A program made the translations under genes and the position numbers. A model generated the notes under the pieces. That model ran no database searches. It saw only the letters and a list, made by a program, of their open reading frames with translations, and had not been told where the DNA came from. Below, piece after piece: positions 47,898 to 54,326 of a stretch of 54,511 bases of DNA. The stretch is taken from positions 1 to 54,511 of the forward strand of contig LVWT01000030.1 in the NCBI GenBank assembly GCA_002083405.1, written 5' to 3'. Each line of letters begins with the position of its first letter. Positions within the stretch are counted from its first letter, which is position 1. This DNA comes from Nitrospira sp. SG-bin2. GTDB lineage: Bacteria; Nitrospirota; Nitrospiria; Nitrospirales; Nitrospiraceae.

Positions 47898-48276
47898 GTT
47901 GATAGAAAAATTCGGCCCTGATGGATACCAGGATGAGACTGGGGCGGAATACTTCGACGACTCCTTCAACACTCCATTCGGGAAACTGGGAAACCTAAAG
48001 GTCGAGAAGGTCGACGACCAGTGGGTGATCAAGGAAGCCCCCGGTGTCTGCCTGTTCGCTAAAGGCTTCATCCAGTCCCTCATCAAAGGGTACGAGGATG
48101 AATGCACCACCGTCAATGCCTCCCCGTTTGGTTGGCACTCGGTGAACATCGAGGCCAGTAACGGCTATGCCATCTACCAACTCTACCCGGATGAGTTGAG
48201 GTTCTCCGATCGCCCCGAGGCAGAGGTCAAATGTTTTCTGGCAACACTCACACGACAGGAATGGAAGAATGTCTAA
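47884..48276 (+). CDS. Hypothetical early protein, 130 residues
   Basis: MITLELIEKFGPDGYQDETG with a beta-rich middle (LGNLKVEKVDDQWVIKEAPG) and helices near the end (FAKGFIQSLIKGYEDECTTV). GGAGAGGGAG stands before the ATG. Overlaps both neighbours. Function unknown. Confidence 0.65.
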   Translation: MITLELIEKFGPDGYQDETGAEYFDDSFNTPFGKLGNLKVEKVDDQWVIKEAPGVCLFAKGFIQSLIKGYEDECTTVNASPFGWHSVNIEASNGYAIYQLYPDELRFSDRPEAEVKCFLATLTRQEWKNV

Positions 48277-48547
48277 CTTAGCAGTAGCAGAACCCTTGGC
48301 AGAGAAGCTGTTTCACAACCCCAAAGGCGATATTTCCCTGATGGTGATGGGGCGCGAATATCGATTGATGAAGGTCACCAAAACACGGTTGCGCGACGAA
48401 GGCTACACCACTGTGGTCGATTGGGCGCCGTTGGATGAGCTTCTCAACGACTCGGTGGCCCACGTGGGATGGTGGCGACTAAGGCTCCTCCGCGACAGGC
48501 TGCGAATTCGGGTCTCAAGGTTGCGTTGGCTCACATGGGCGGTCTAA
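48269..48547 (+). CDS. Hypothetical protein, 92 residues, odd C-terminus
   Basis: MSNLAVAEPLAEKLFHNPKG then LMVMGREYRLMKVTKTRLRD and VVDWAPLDELLNDSVAHVGW. The last 25 residues are Arg/Leu/Trp-rich (RLRLLRDRLRIRVSRLRWLT) and overlap the next gene by up to 79 bases, so they may be a recent extension of the frame. Confidence 0.6.
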   Translation: MSNLAVAEPLAEKLFHNPKGDISLMVMGREYRLMKVTKTRLRDEGYTTVVDWAPLDELLNDSVAHVGWWRLRLLRDRLRIRVSRLRWLTWAV

Positions 48548-48876
48548 TCGCTGGTGCCCTATTTCTGGCCGCCATTGTTGCCTACTGGCTTTGGAAACGC
48601 CGCCTAAAGAAGTTCCCCCTTGCTCCGGGGCCATGGTTCAAGGAGTACGCCGGCGATTACGCCCGACAATTCAACATCCCCCTCAATGAGGTTTACGAGA
48701 AGATGACCTCCGCAGTCATTGAGGGCACAAACGGTTTTATTTGGGCGACCGAAACGCCCGAATGGGATAGGGACTGGTTCGAGGAATGTGGCTATGCATT
48801 TCCAAAACGGTGGGTCCCGTTCAGTATTCTAAAAGACATTCAAGGTCCACCCGGGCCAGTGAGGTTGGACATCTGA
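48469..48876 (+). CDS. Membrane-anchored protein, 135 residues
   Basis: One transmembrane segment (GGLIAGALFLAAIVAYWLWK) near the N-terminus, followed by a soluble helical part (DYARQFNIPLNEVYEKMTSA; EWDRDWFEECGYAFPKRWVP). ATG at 48469 overlaps the previous gene by 79 bases; ATG at 48535, at the edge of the membrane segment, would reduce this to 13. Function unknown. Confidence 0.6.
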   Translation: MVATKAPPRQAANSGLKVALAHMGGLIAGALFLAAIVAYWLWKRRLKKFPLAPGPWFKEYAGDYARQFNIPLNEVYEKMTSAVIEGTNGFIWATETPEWDRDWFEECGYAFPKRWVPFSILKDIQGPPGPVRLDI

Positions 48877-49103
48877 TGTATCGCGCCGTAGATATCGAAC
48901 TAATTGAAACTGTCGATGATGAATGGTTTGGTAAGGAACCTCGCTGCATCGTGCCGGATGTGATGAAGATAGACGGTCAGGAAGTCCTGTACGAGAAGGG
49001 CTCCATAAAATTCAGCGGTTCCAGCGACGATGTTGTCAAAGTTACGGTCACGCTTTTCCCGGGGAATCTGAAGGTCTACCAGGAACTACGAAAGGATGAG
49101 TGA
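48876..49103 (+). CDS. Hypothetical beta-rich protein, 75 residues
   Basis: MYRAVDIELIETVDDEWFGK, then MKIDGQEVLYEKGSIKFSGS and VVKVTVTLFPGNLKVYQELR. Looks like a small beta-barrel, as in phage proteins with V-x-V-x-L-F strands. TGATG overlap with the upstream stop. Confidence 0.65.
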   Translation: MYRAVDIELIETVDDEWFGKEPRCIVPDVMKIDGQEVLYEKGSIKFSGSSDDVVKVTVTLFPGNLKVYQELRKDE

Positions 49104-49230
49104 TGTTCACCCTGTCACCGTTCAAGCATTCGTGGAAGACGGGGAACCCGTTTTAGTGGTTCCGGCGCATCACTGGCGGATTTTGGTTTGGCTTCACGCC
49201 GAGCTGGCATGGAAATACCACCACTGGTGA
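49096..49230 (+). CDS. Hypothetical protein, 44 residues
   Basis: MSDVHPVTVQAFVEDGEPVL then VPAHHWRILVWLHAELAWKY and HHW at the end. ATG is eight bases inside the previous gene, with AAAGG just before it. Short but in-frame between tightly packed genes. Confidence 0.5.
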   Translation: MSDVHPVTVQAFVEDGEPVLVVPAHHWRILVWLHAELAWKYHHW

Positions 49231-49544
49231 AAGAAAAGCAGTGCCGCGAGATTGTAAATACTCGCTCAAATCGATTCTGCGAGAAATGTGGTCGATTTGG
49301 GGTAGAGCATCACCATCGTAAAAACCGTTCGTCAGGCGGCAAATGGGAGCCCAATAACATAGCGGCGCTCTGCCCGCCGTGCCACAGATGGGTTACGGAG
49401 CATCCAAATGAGGCTGAAATGTGGGGGCTTCATATTCGACCATGGCAAGACGTTAGCAAGATTCCGATGTTGATGCGGGGGCGTTGGGTGAAATTGAGTG
49501 ACAACGATAGCGATTATATTTATCTAGACGAAGGAGAATCATGA
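49209..49544 (+). CDS. HNH endonuclease
   Basis: 111 residues from ATG at 49209 (TTG 49188 and GTG 49227 are alternatives). Short HNH domain: CREIVNTRSNRFCEKCG, FGVEHHHRKNRSSGGKWEPN and IAALCPPCHRWVTEHP, with CxxC pairs holding zinc and HH as catalytic residues. Free-standing HNH genes of this kind are common in actinophage replication regions, where they may process DNA. The C-terminal part is unassigned. Confidence 0.85.
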   Translation: MEIPPLVKEKQCREIVNTRSNRFCEKCGRFGVEHHHRKNRSSGGKWEPNNIAALCPPCHRWVTEHPNEAEMWGLHIRPWQDVSKIPMLMRGRWVKLSDNDSDYIYLDEGES

Positions 49545-49924
49545 GCCTACCTCAAGTGCAGGGATCGGGAACATTAACCGCCGACCCGGAAGGGCGATTC
49601 AGTCCATCGGGGGTGGCGGTAACCAACCTCTCGATCGCCTGCAACAACCGCGTGTTCAACAAAGAGACGAAACAGTACGAGGATTCCGGCGCAACCTTCC
49701 TCCGGGCTGTGGCATTCAAGCAGTTGGCGGAGAACATCAACGATCAACTGCGGAAAGGCTCGCGAGTGGTTTTTTCCGGTCAACTAGAACAACAGAACTG
49801 GGAAGACAAAGAGGGTAATAAACGTTCATCGTTCCAACTCAAATTGGACGACATCGGCCCATCCCTACTTTTCGCCGCGAAATCACAGCCAGTTGAGGAC
49901 CCGTGGGGCGGGCCGGCGTTCTAG
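49541..49924 (+). CDS. ssb: Single-stranded DNA-binding protein
   Basis: 127 residues. OB fold: QGSGTLTADPEGRFSPSGVA, VTNLSIACNNRVF, FLRAVAFKQLAENINDQLRK and GSRVVFSGQLEQQNWEDKEG. The tail ends DPWGGPAF, acidic and Phe-ended like the host SSB tip that recruits partners. GAAGGAG before the ATG. It overlaps the helicase gene by 22 bases. Confidence 0.93.
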   Translation: MSLPQVQGSGTLTADPEGRFSPSGVAVTNLSIACNNRVFNKETKQYEDSGATFLRAVAFKQLAENINDQLRKGSRVVFSGQLEQQNWEDKEGNKRSSFQLKLDDIGPSLLFAAKSQPVEDPWGGPAF

Positions 49925-51177
49925 ACAGCGAACTACAGACCGAGTCCACCCTTCTAGGCACCTTAATACTCTTCCCCGCCACCATCCCCGATGTGGTGGT
50001 GCGGATATCGGGGAAAGACTTTTACCACCCCCGCAATGAACTGATCTTCGATGCAATAGCTGGCTTGTTCAGCGAGGGTAATCCGGTCTCGGCAACCTCC
50101 GTCCTGGCGGAGTTGGATCGTAGACAGGTTTTAACGAAAGCCGGTGGAGCCCCCTACCTCACGGATCTGATACAGGTCCAAACCACTGGCGGGGATGCGA
50201 AGTACTACTGCGATCTCATATTCAACAAGGCCAGGCTGAGGCGCATCAACGATCTCGGCAACAAGCTGATTCAGGCAACCGAGTTGGATGCCGATGAAGC
50301 TGTGCTGGCGGTGCACAAGTTCGTAGAAGAAGCTGACATCGACAATGGCTGCACCGGTTACGATTTCGACTCCGCGTACCAATCGTGGACCGAATGGTAC
50401 GACAACGAATCAGTAGCCATCCCAACCCCATGGCCTGGGGTCAACCATCTCCTGTATGGGGGATGGCATCGTGGCCGGCTCTACACCATCACCGGCAGGC
50501 CTGGCGCCGGGAAGTCCGCTCTATGCCTCAACGCAATGCTGCAAGCGGCCAGGGCGGGATACCGGAGTGTCGTCTACTCCCTAGAGATGGGGCGCGAGGA
50601 ATGCATGTCCAGAACACTCTCCGCAGCCACGAGTGTTCCGCTGAAGAGCCTTTTCATGCACCGACTAACGGCCGACGAGAAGGCGAGGATTGACGGATTC
50701 GCCTCAAGCGCCACCAGGCCTCGCATGAGGATCAACGACAACCCCTCCCAAACCATCGAGTCGATTGTCGCGGACTGTCGGTCACTGAAGAAACGCGGAC
50801 TCGATTTAGTGGCCGTGGACCACTCTCTCCTCCTAGCCCCCTCAGATAAGAGGTGGGCCTTACATCAACAGGTGAATCATGTTGCGGCGCAATGCAAACT
50901 GCTCTCTAAGAAGATGGACTGCGCGGTGCTTTTGCTTCACCAGATGAATCGAGGCCGGGAAGGGGAAACACGCAAACCGCTAATGAAGGATCTAAGGGAG
51001 GGCGCCGAGATGGACAGTGACGTAATCCTAGCCCTAACAAGGGATACGGACATGCGGCCGGGGGAGATCGATGTCAGCGTATTGAAGAATCGCATGGGTC
51101 CCTCCAATGCGACCGCCACCCTTTTAGACGAGCTGAACTATGGCCGGCTGGGCTGCTTCAGGCAGTACGGCCAGTGA
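49903..51177 (+). CDS. dnaB: DnaB-like replicative helicase
   Basis: 424 residues, GTG start with GAGGA upstream. DnaB N-terminal domain at about 10-110 (ESTLLGTLILFPATIPDVVV; DAIAGLFSEGNPVSATSVLA). RecA-like domain: Walker A GRPGAGKS at 198-205, YSLEMGREE, LDLVAVDHSLLLAP and LLLHQMNRG. It unwinds the fork as a hexamer; together with SSB it marks the replication module. No phage polymerase or primase is visible, so host enzymes are needed. Confidence 0.93.
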   Translation: MGRAGVLDSELQTESTLLGTLILFPATIPDVVVRISGKDFYHPRNELIFDAIAGLFSEGNPVSATSVLAELDRRQVLTKAGGAPYLTDLIQVQTTGGDAKYYCDLIFNKARLRRINDLGNKLIQATELDADEAVLAVHKFVEEADIDNGCTGYDFDSAYQSWTEWYDNESVAIPTPWPGVNHLLYGGWHRGRLYTITGRPGAGKSALCLNAMLQAARAGYRSVVYSLEMGREECMSRTLSAATSVPLKSLFMHRLTADEKARIDGFASSATRPRMRINDNPSQTIESIVADCRSLKKRGLDLVAVDHSLLLAPSDKRWALHQQVNHVAAQCKLLSKKMDCAVLLLHQMNRGREGETRKPLMKDLREGAEMDSDVILALTRDTDMRPGEIDVSVLKNRMGPSNATATLLDELNYGRLGCFRQYGQ

Positions 51178-51503
51178 AAACCTGGCTTAAGTCCGGTGAG
51201 TGGCAGAATCACGCCAATTGCCTATCGGATAGCAGATTTCTCATCTCCCCGGAACGCCTAACCGAAGGTGAGGCCGATGACGTGGAGTACCTCTGCCATA
51301 CCTGCAACGTGCGCCCGGAGTGCATCAAGCACTGTGTTGATACAGAATCCAGTGGTGTGTGGTGCGCCAGCGTCTTCATTCCTGAGATTTCAATCCCTGA
51401 CAGCCCTAAGCGGGCGAAGGAAATCCTTGAGGAAGCGGCCAAGGTTAGGGGGCAATTGAAAGAATCCCTCCCAGAAGAGATCAAGAGGCGCGGGGAATTT
51501 TAG
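51174..51503 (+). CDS. WhiB-like [4Fe-4S] regulator
   Basis: 109 residues. Cys16, Cys41, Cys44 and Cys50 form the C...CxxCxxxxxC cluster motif (CHTCNVRPEC), followed by SSGVWC, the Wbl G-V/I-W turn. The C-terminal tail is charged (KRAKEILEEAAKVRGQLKES). WhiB-like proteins bind the sigma factor and steer transcription; phage copies can interfere with host WhiB2. ATG in a four-base overlap with the helicase gene. Confidence 0.82.
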   Translation: MKTWLKSGEWQNHANCLSDSRFLISPERLTEGEADDVEYLCHTCNVRPECIKHCVDTESSGVWCASVFIPEISIPDSPKRAKEILEEAAKVRGQLKESLPEEIKRRGEF

Positions 51504-51519
51504 TCACTACGATCGGCCA

Positions 51520-51525
51520 TAGCAT
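51520..51525 (+). promoter_or_regulatory. -10 box for a leaderless methyltransferase start
   Basis: TAGCAT is followed by six bases and the ATG at 51532; no ribosome site. Near-palindromic GCATATATACATGC spans the start. Confidence 0.4.
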
Positions 51526-51531
51526 ATATAC

Positions 51532-52347
51532 ATGCTGACGTTGGTTTCCCTGTTTTCCGGTGTCGGGGGATTCGAGGAATCCTTCCGTAGAGCAGGAGTG
51601 AAGACTGTGGCCTCGGTGGAGATCGACAAGCACTGTCAGAAAGTCCTGGCGAAACACTTCCCCGACTCTGCCCTATTCGATGACGTTGCGAAAGTTTCCG
51701 GTGATGACCTTAGAGCAGTTGGATTTGTTCCCGAACGTGGAATCATCACGGCAGGCTTCCCTTGTCAAGACATTTCCATTGCCGGGAAAGGTAGAGGACT
51801 CTCAGGGGAGCGATCAGGATTGTTCTGGGAGATTGTCCGACTACTCGATGAACTCCACCCCAAATGGTTCATGCTTGAGAACGTGCCCCGACTCCTCACC
51901 ATCAACGGGGGAAGGGACATGGACACGGTCGCCGAAGCGCTGGTCGAATGCGGGTATGGTTTCGCCTACCGAGTGCTGGACGCTTCAAATTTCGGAGTCC
52001 CCCAGCGCCGTCGTCGAGTCTTCATTGTCGGACATCTTGGAGACTCCGGGCGAGCACCTGCACAAGTACTTTTTGAGCCAGAGAGCCTGTCAGGGGATCT
52101 TGAGGCGGGCGGAGAAGAGAAACAGGAAACTCCCCCAGCAACTGAGGGAAGCGTTGGAACTGGTGGCCCAATCGCCTTCCACATGACGCAGGACCCCATC
52201 AGCGGGCCTATCTCACCGTGTTTGAGCGCTAACGCGAGCATCGGCTTCACACACACACACACCTCAACGCTTCAAGGCGGCGGGCTTAAGCGCCAGCTTA
52301 GGGTTGGATTATTTTTCCACAGTTACGCACACGTAAAACCAAGATGA
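51532..52347 (+). CDS. DNA (cytosine-5) methyltransferase, C-terminally truncated
   Basis: 271 residues. Motif I LVSLFSGVGGFEESFRRAG, motif IV GFPCQDIS with catalytic Cys78, motif VI LENVPR (about 115-120) and motif VIII GVPQRRRRVFIVG (about 155-167) are all present. The protein then enters a low-complexity stretch and ends after a CACACACACACAC tract without the target-recognition domain or motifs IX-X (R-x-L-T-x-x-E-x-x-R-L-Q-G-F-P). The standard enzyme is over 300 residues, so activity is doubtful unless the missing part is supplied. Host-restriction evasion would be its role if active. Confidence 0.85.
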   Translation: MLTLVSLFSGVGGFEESFRRAGVKTVASVEIDKHCQKVLAKHFPDSALFDDVAKVSGDDLRAVGFVPERGIITAGFPCQDISIAGKGRGLSGERSGLFWEIVRLLDELHPKWFMLENVPRLLTINGGRDMDTVAEALVECGYGFAYRVLDASNFGVPQRRRRVFIVGHLGDSGRAPAQVLFEPESLSGDLEAGGEEKQETPPATEGSVGTGGPIAFHMTQDPISGPISPCLSANASIGFTHTHTSTLQGGGLKRQLRVGLFFHSYAHVKPR

Positions 52348-52395
52348 CAGGTATCTTGCGTCTCATGTCGGGTTATCAAAGTTCGTCTCGAGACC

Positions 52396-52581
52396 GTGGA
52401 CGACCATCTTGACTACCTACGGGGGGAGCTGCATGTTCGGCTAGAGCTGAACCCCCCCGAGACGTGGTCAGCTCACATGCTTACCGCCATGATCGCCCTG
52501 CTGGACGTGAGTATCGAGTCCGAAGTGCTTACGCAGTCGATCCGCGTCGGCAAGGGGCGGCACCTGAGAGTCGTCAAATGA
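52396..52581 (+). CDS. Hypothetical protein, 61 residues
   Basis: GTG start: MDDHLDYLRGELHVRLELNP, then SAHMLTAMIALLDVSIESEV. Helical, no family recognised. Its last 114 bases overlap the 3' end of the opposing repressor gene; one of the two ends may be wrong. The region 52348-52395 before it shows no clear promoter or ribosome site. Confidence 0.4.
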   Translation: MDDHLDYLRGELHVRLELNPPETWSAHMLTAMIALLDVSIESEVLTQSIRVGKGRHLRVVK

Positions 52582-52875
52582 CCTGATGCGCCAGGCGATC
52601 TCGCTCAACAACTGAGAATTTGTCAGGGAGCGTGGACTGCGCTCAATCACAGTCGCGGCCTGGTCCTCGGTCATGTGGCCGGCCGCCACCAGTCCATCAG
52701 TGTATGGAACGCCATAAGCGGTCGTGAGGGTGACGATCGAAGAGGGATCGGGTTGTTTGATCCGTCCGGTCTTCCAGTCGCTCAACAGCGGTTGTTTTAT
52801 CCCAGACTTTTCCGCAATGGAGGTCTGTGTCGCGTGGTCCGTGACCTCCATGACGAAGCGCCACCAATCGTTCAC
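52468..52875 (-). CDS. HTH repressor, candidate immunity repressor
   Basis: 135 residues, GTG start. XRE-like helix-turn-helix at about 15-42: ATQTSIAEKSGIKQPLLSDW, then SIVTLTTAYGVPYTDGLVAA as the third-to-fifth helices. The C-terminal half (TNSQLLSEIAWRIRSFDDSQ) probably dimerises. It is the only minus-strand gene in an otherwise plus-strand arm and faces a canonical promoter with palindromes, as a lysogeny repressor would. TACGAT six bases before the GTG suggests a leaderless mRNA. Confidence 0.75.
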   Translation of the reverse strand: MNDWWRFVMEVTDHATQTSIAEKSGIKQPLLSDWKTGRIKQPDPSSIVTLTTAYGVPYTDGLVAAGHMTEDQAATVIERSPRSLTNSQLLSEIAWRIRSFDDSQVPPLADADRLRKHFGLDTHVQQGDHGGKHVS

Positions 52876-52881
52876 ACGTGG

Positions 52882-52949
52882 ATCGTAAGACTCCTATCTG
52901 ACATCTTCCTGTCGAATCGCTTGACATGGTGTGACACATATCATATGGT
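52882..52949. promoter_or_regulatory. Divergent switch region: repressor and rightward early promoters
   Basis: Plus strand: TTGACA (52921-52926), 17 bases, TATGGT (52944-52949), the best -35/-10 pair in the window. Palindromes TGTG-A-CACA (52930-52938) and CATAT-C-ATATG (52937-52947) lie in the spacer and over the -10. Minus strand: TACGAT (52882-52887) six bases before the repressor start. The repressor could shut the rightward promoter by binding these sites. The ribosome site AGGGGGAAG precedes the ATG at 52989. Confidence 0.7.
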
Positions 52950-52988
52950 TAAGCCCATAGCACACCCCACCGACAAGTCAGGGGGAAG

Positions 52989-53360
52989 ATGCCCAGATCC
53001 CGCCAATCCGCCAAACAGGCCGGCTCACGCTTTGAGAGGTCCATCGCGGACTACCTCAAAGAAGTAACCGGGGATGACTCCATAGACCGTCTAGTGAGGC
53101 GGGGGAGTAAGGATTGCGGCGACATCGCGAATGTGAAGATCCACGGCCACAGGATCGCGCTGGAATTGAAAGACGTGGCCAAAACAGACCTCCCCGGGTG
53201 GACGAATGAAGCCAAGGTGGAGGCCAAAAACTACGGTGCACTCGCAGGATTCGTCATCTCTAAGAGAAGGGGCACAACCGACCCATCAAAGCAGTGGGTT
53301 TTCGGCACCGTATCAGAGTTAGTCGCGTTAATCACCGGAGAGCCGCAGGAGGGCCAATGA
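52989..53360 (+). CDS. Hjc-like Holliday-junction resolvase / PD-(D/E)XK nuclease
   Basis: 123 residues. Motifs of archaeal-type resolvases: QAGSRFERSIADYL (Glu16), RRGSKDCGDI (Asp45) and RIALELKDVAKTDLPGW (Glu59-x-Lys61), followed by YGALAGFVISKRRG. It would cut recombination or packaging branches in DNA. First gene behind the canonical rightward promoter. ATGA overlap with the next gene. Confidence 0.82.
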   Translation: MPRSRQSAKQAGSRFERSIADYLKEVTGDDSIDRLVRRGSKDCGDIANVKIHGHRIALELKDVAKTDLPGWTNEAKVEAKNYGALAGFVISKRRGTTDPSKQWVFGTVSELVALITGEPQEGQ

Positions 53361-53848
53361 AGACATCCTGGGAAGCAAGAGGCGCGTGTCTGGACCGCGA
53401 TCCCAAATTGTGGGACGGGGAGTATGAATACCTCAACAAAAAGGCGAAAGAAATCTGCTTCAAATGCCCCGTCATTGGAGCCTGTTTAACCTCAGCTTTG
53501 ATAAACGACGAACCCAACGGCATTTGGGGCGGCCACACTAAAGCTGAGAGAGACGACTACCGACCGACTTTCCTTCAGCATCACAAGAAGAACCTCAACC
53601 TTTTGAAAGAGGAGTACAAGCACAAAACTGTGATGTTGGAGCCGAAATACGAGCACCGCCTCGAAAAGGCCAGAATGTGCAAGCGGAAATTGAGTCACAG
53701 TAATCCGAAGTACAATCAGATGATGGAAGTTTTGGACCAGATCATCCAACGCCCAGAGGCTTCCGCGCAAACCATAGGTAAGAGGTTGGGGATCTCCGTC
53801 TCCACCGTCCAGTTGATGCTTCGTGAAGCGATGGAGTTGGTGTCGTGA
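53357..53848 (+). CDS. WhiB-like domain fused to a C-terminal HTH
   Basis: 163 residues. The first ~70 are a WhiB-like fold: SWEARGACLDRD (Cys11), EICFKCPVIGAC (Cys34, Cys37, Cys43), NGIWGGHTKAERDD. A charged helical linker follows (LNLLKEEYKHKTVMLEPKYE), then an HTH at about 133-160 (EASAQTIGKRLGISVSTVQL). Usual Wbl proteins are 80-130 residues and lack such an HTH, so this could bind DNA by itself as well as sigma factor. Four-base overlaps at both ends. Confidence 0.8.
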   Translation: MKTSWEARGACLDRDPKLWDGEYEYLNKKAKEICFKCPVIGACLTSALINDEPNGIWGGHTKAERDDYRPTFLQHHKKNLNLLKEEYKHKTVMLEPKYEHRLEKARMCKRKLSHSNPKYNQMMEVLDQIIQRPEASAQTIGKRLGISVSTVQLMLREAMELVS

Positions 53849-54150
53849 ACCCTGATCTTTCAACCCTCCCAAACAGGATGCGATATGCGGCGAAAGTGGT
53901 TTCAGAGGCGCAGAAACGCTACAGCCCTGGGACGACAGGCGCATGCACTCAGGCGTGGTCCCATAACGACCTAGTCCGTTCCGCAGCGGCATGGGAAAAA
54001 GAAGACGCCGAGAAAGTTGAGGTGCTCGCGAAACTCCTTTCCGAAGCGCCGCAGTGCATCTACGTATGGGAAGTGCTGAACGAGGTAGAGCGCCAGAAGC
54101 TCCGCGACTACGCAAAAAAGATGATCAACCTCGGCTGGATAATCCCATGA
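53845..54150 (+). CDS. Hypothetical protein, 101 residues
   Basis: GTG start in a four-base overlap. MNPDLSTLPNRMRYAAKVVS then WSHNDLVRSAAAWEKEDAEK and EVLNEVERQKLRDYAKKMIN. Helical; no enzymatic motif. It follows the Wbl-HTH gene in the same transcript. No family recognised. Confidence 0.65.
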   Translation: MNPDLSTLPNRMRYAAKVVSEAQKRYSPGTTGACTQAWSHNDLVRSAAAWEKEDAEKVEVLAKLLSEAPQCIYVWEVLNEVERQKLRDYAKKMINLGWIIP

Positions 54151-54326
54151 TCGGCGCCATACGTGTCAGGGAAAACGAGGACTCCTACAACCGTGTCATC
54201 TATGTGCAGATAGGGCAAGACACTTACAGGGCCTTCTATGTGAACTTCAACAGCGGTGAAGTGATGGAGGGTTTCGTTTCAGGGAAATCCGCTAACAGGT
54301 GGCCGATAGTTTGGGAGCCGAAATGA
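54147..54326 (+). CDS. Hypothetical protein, 59 residues
   Basis: MIGAIRVRENEDSYNRVIYV then QDTYRAFYVNFNSGEVMEGF: beta-rich small protein. ATGA overlap on both sides. Function unknown. Confidence 0.62.
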   Translation: MIGAIRVRENEDSYNRVIYVQIGQDTYRAFYVNFNSGEVMEGFVSGKSANRWPIVWEPK

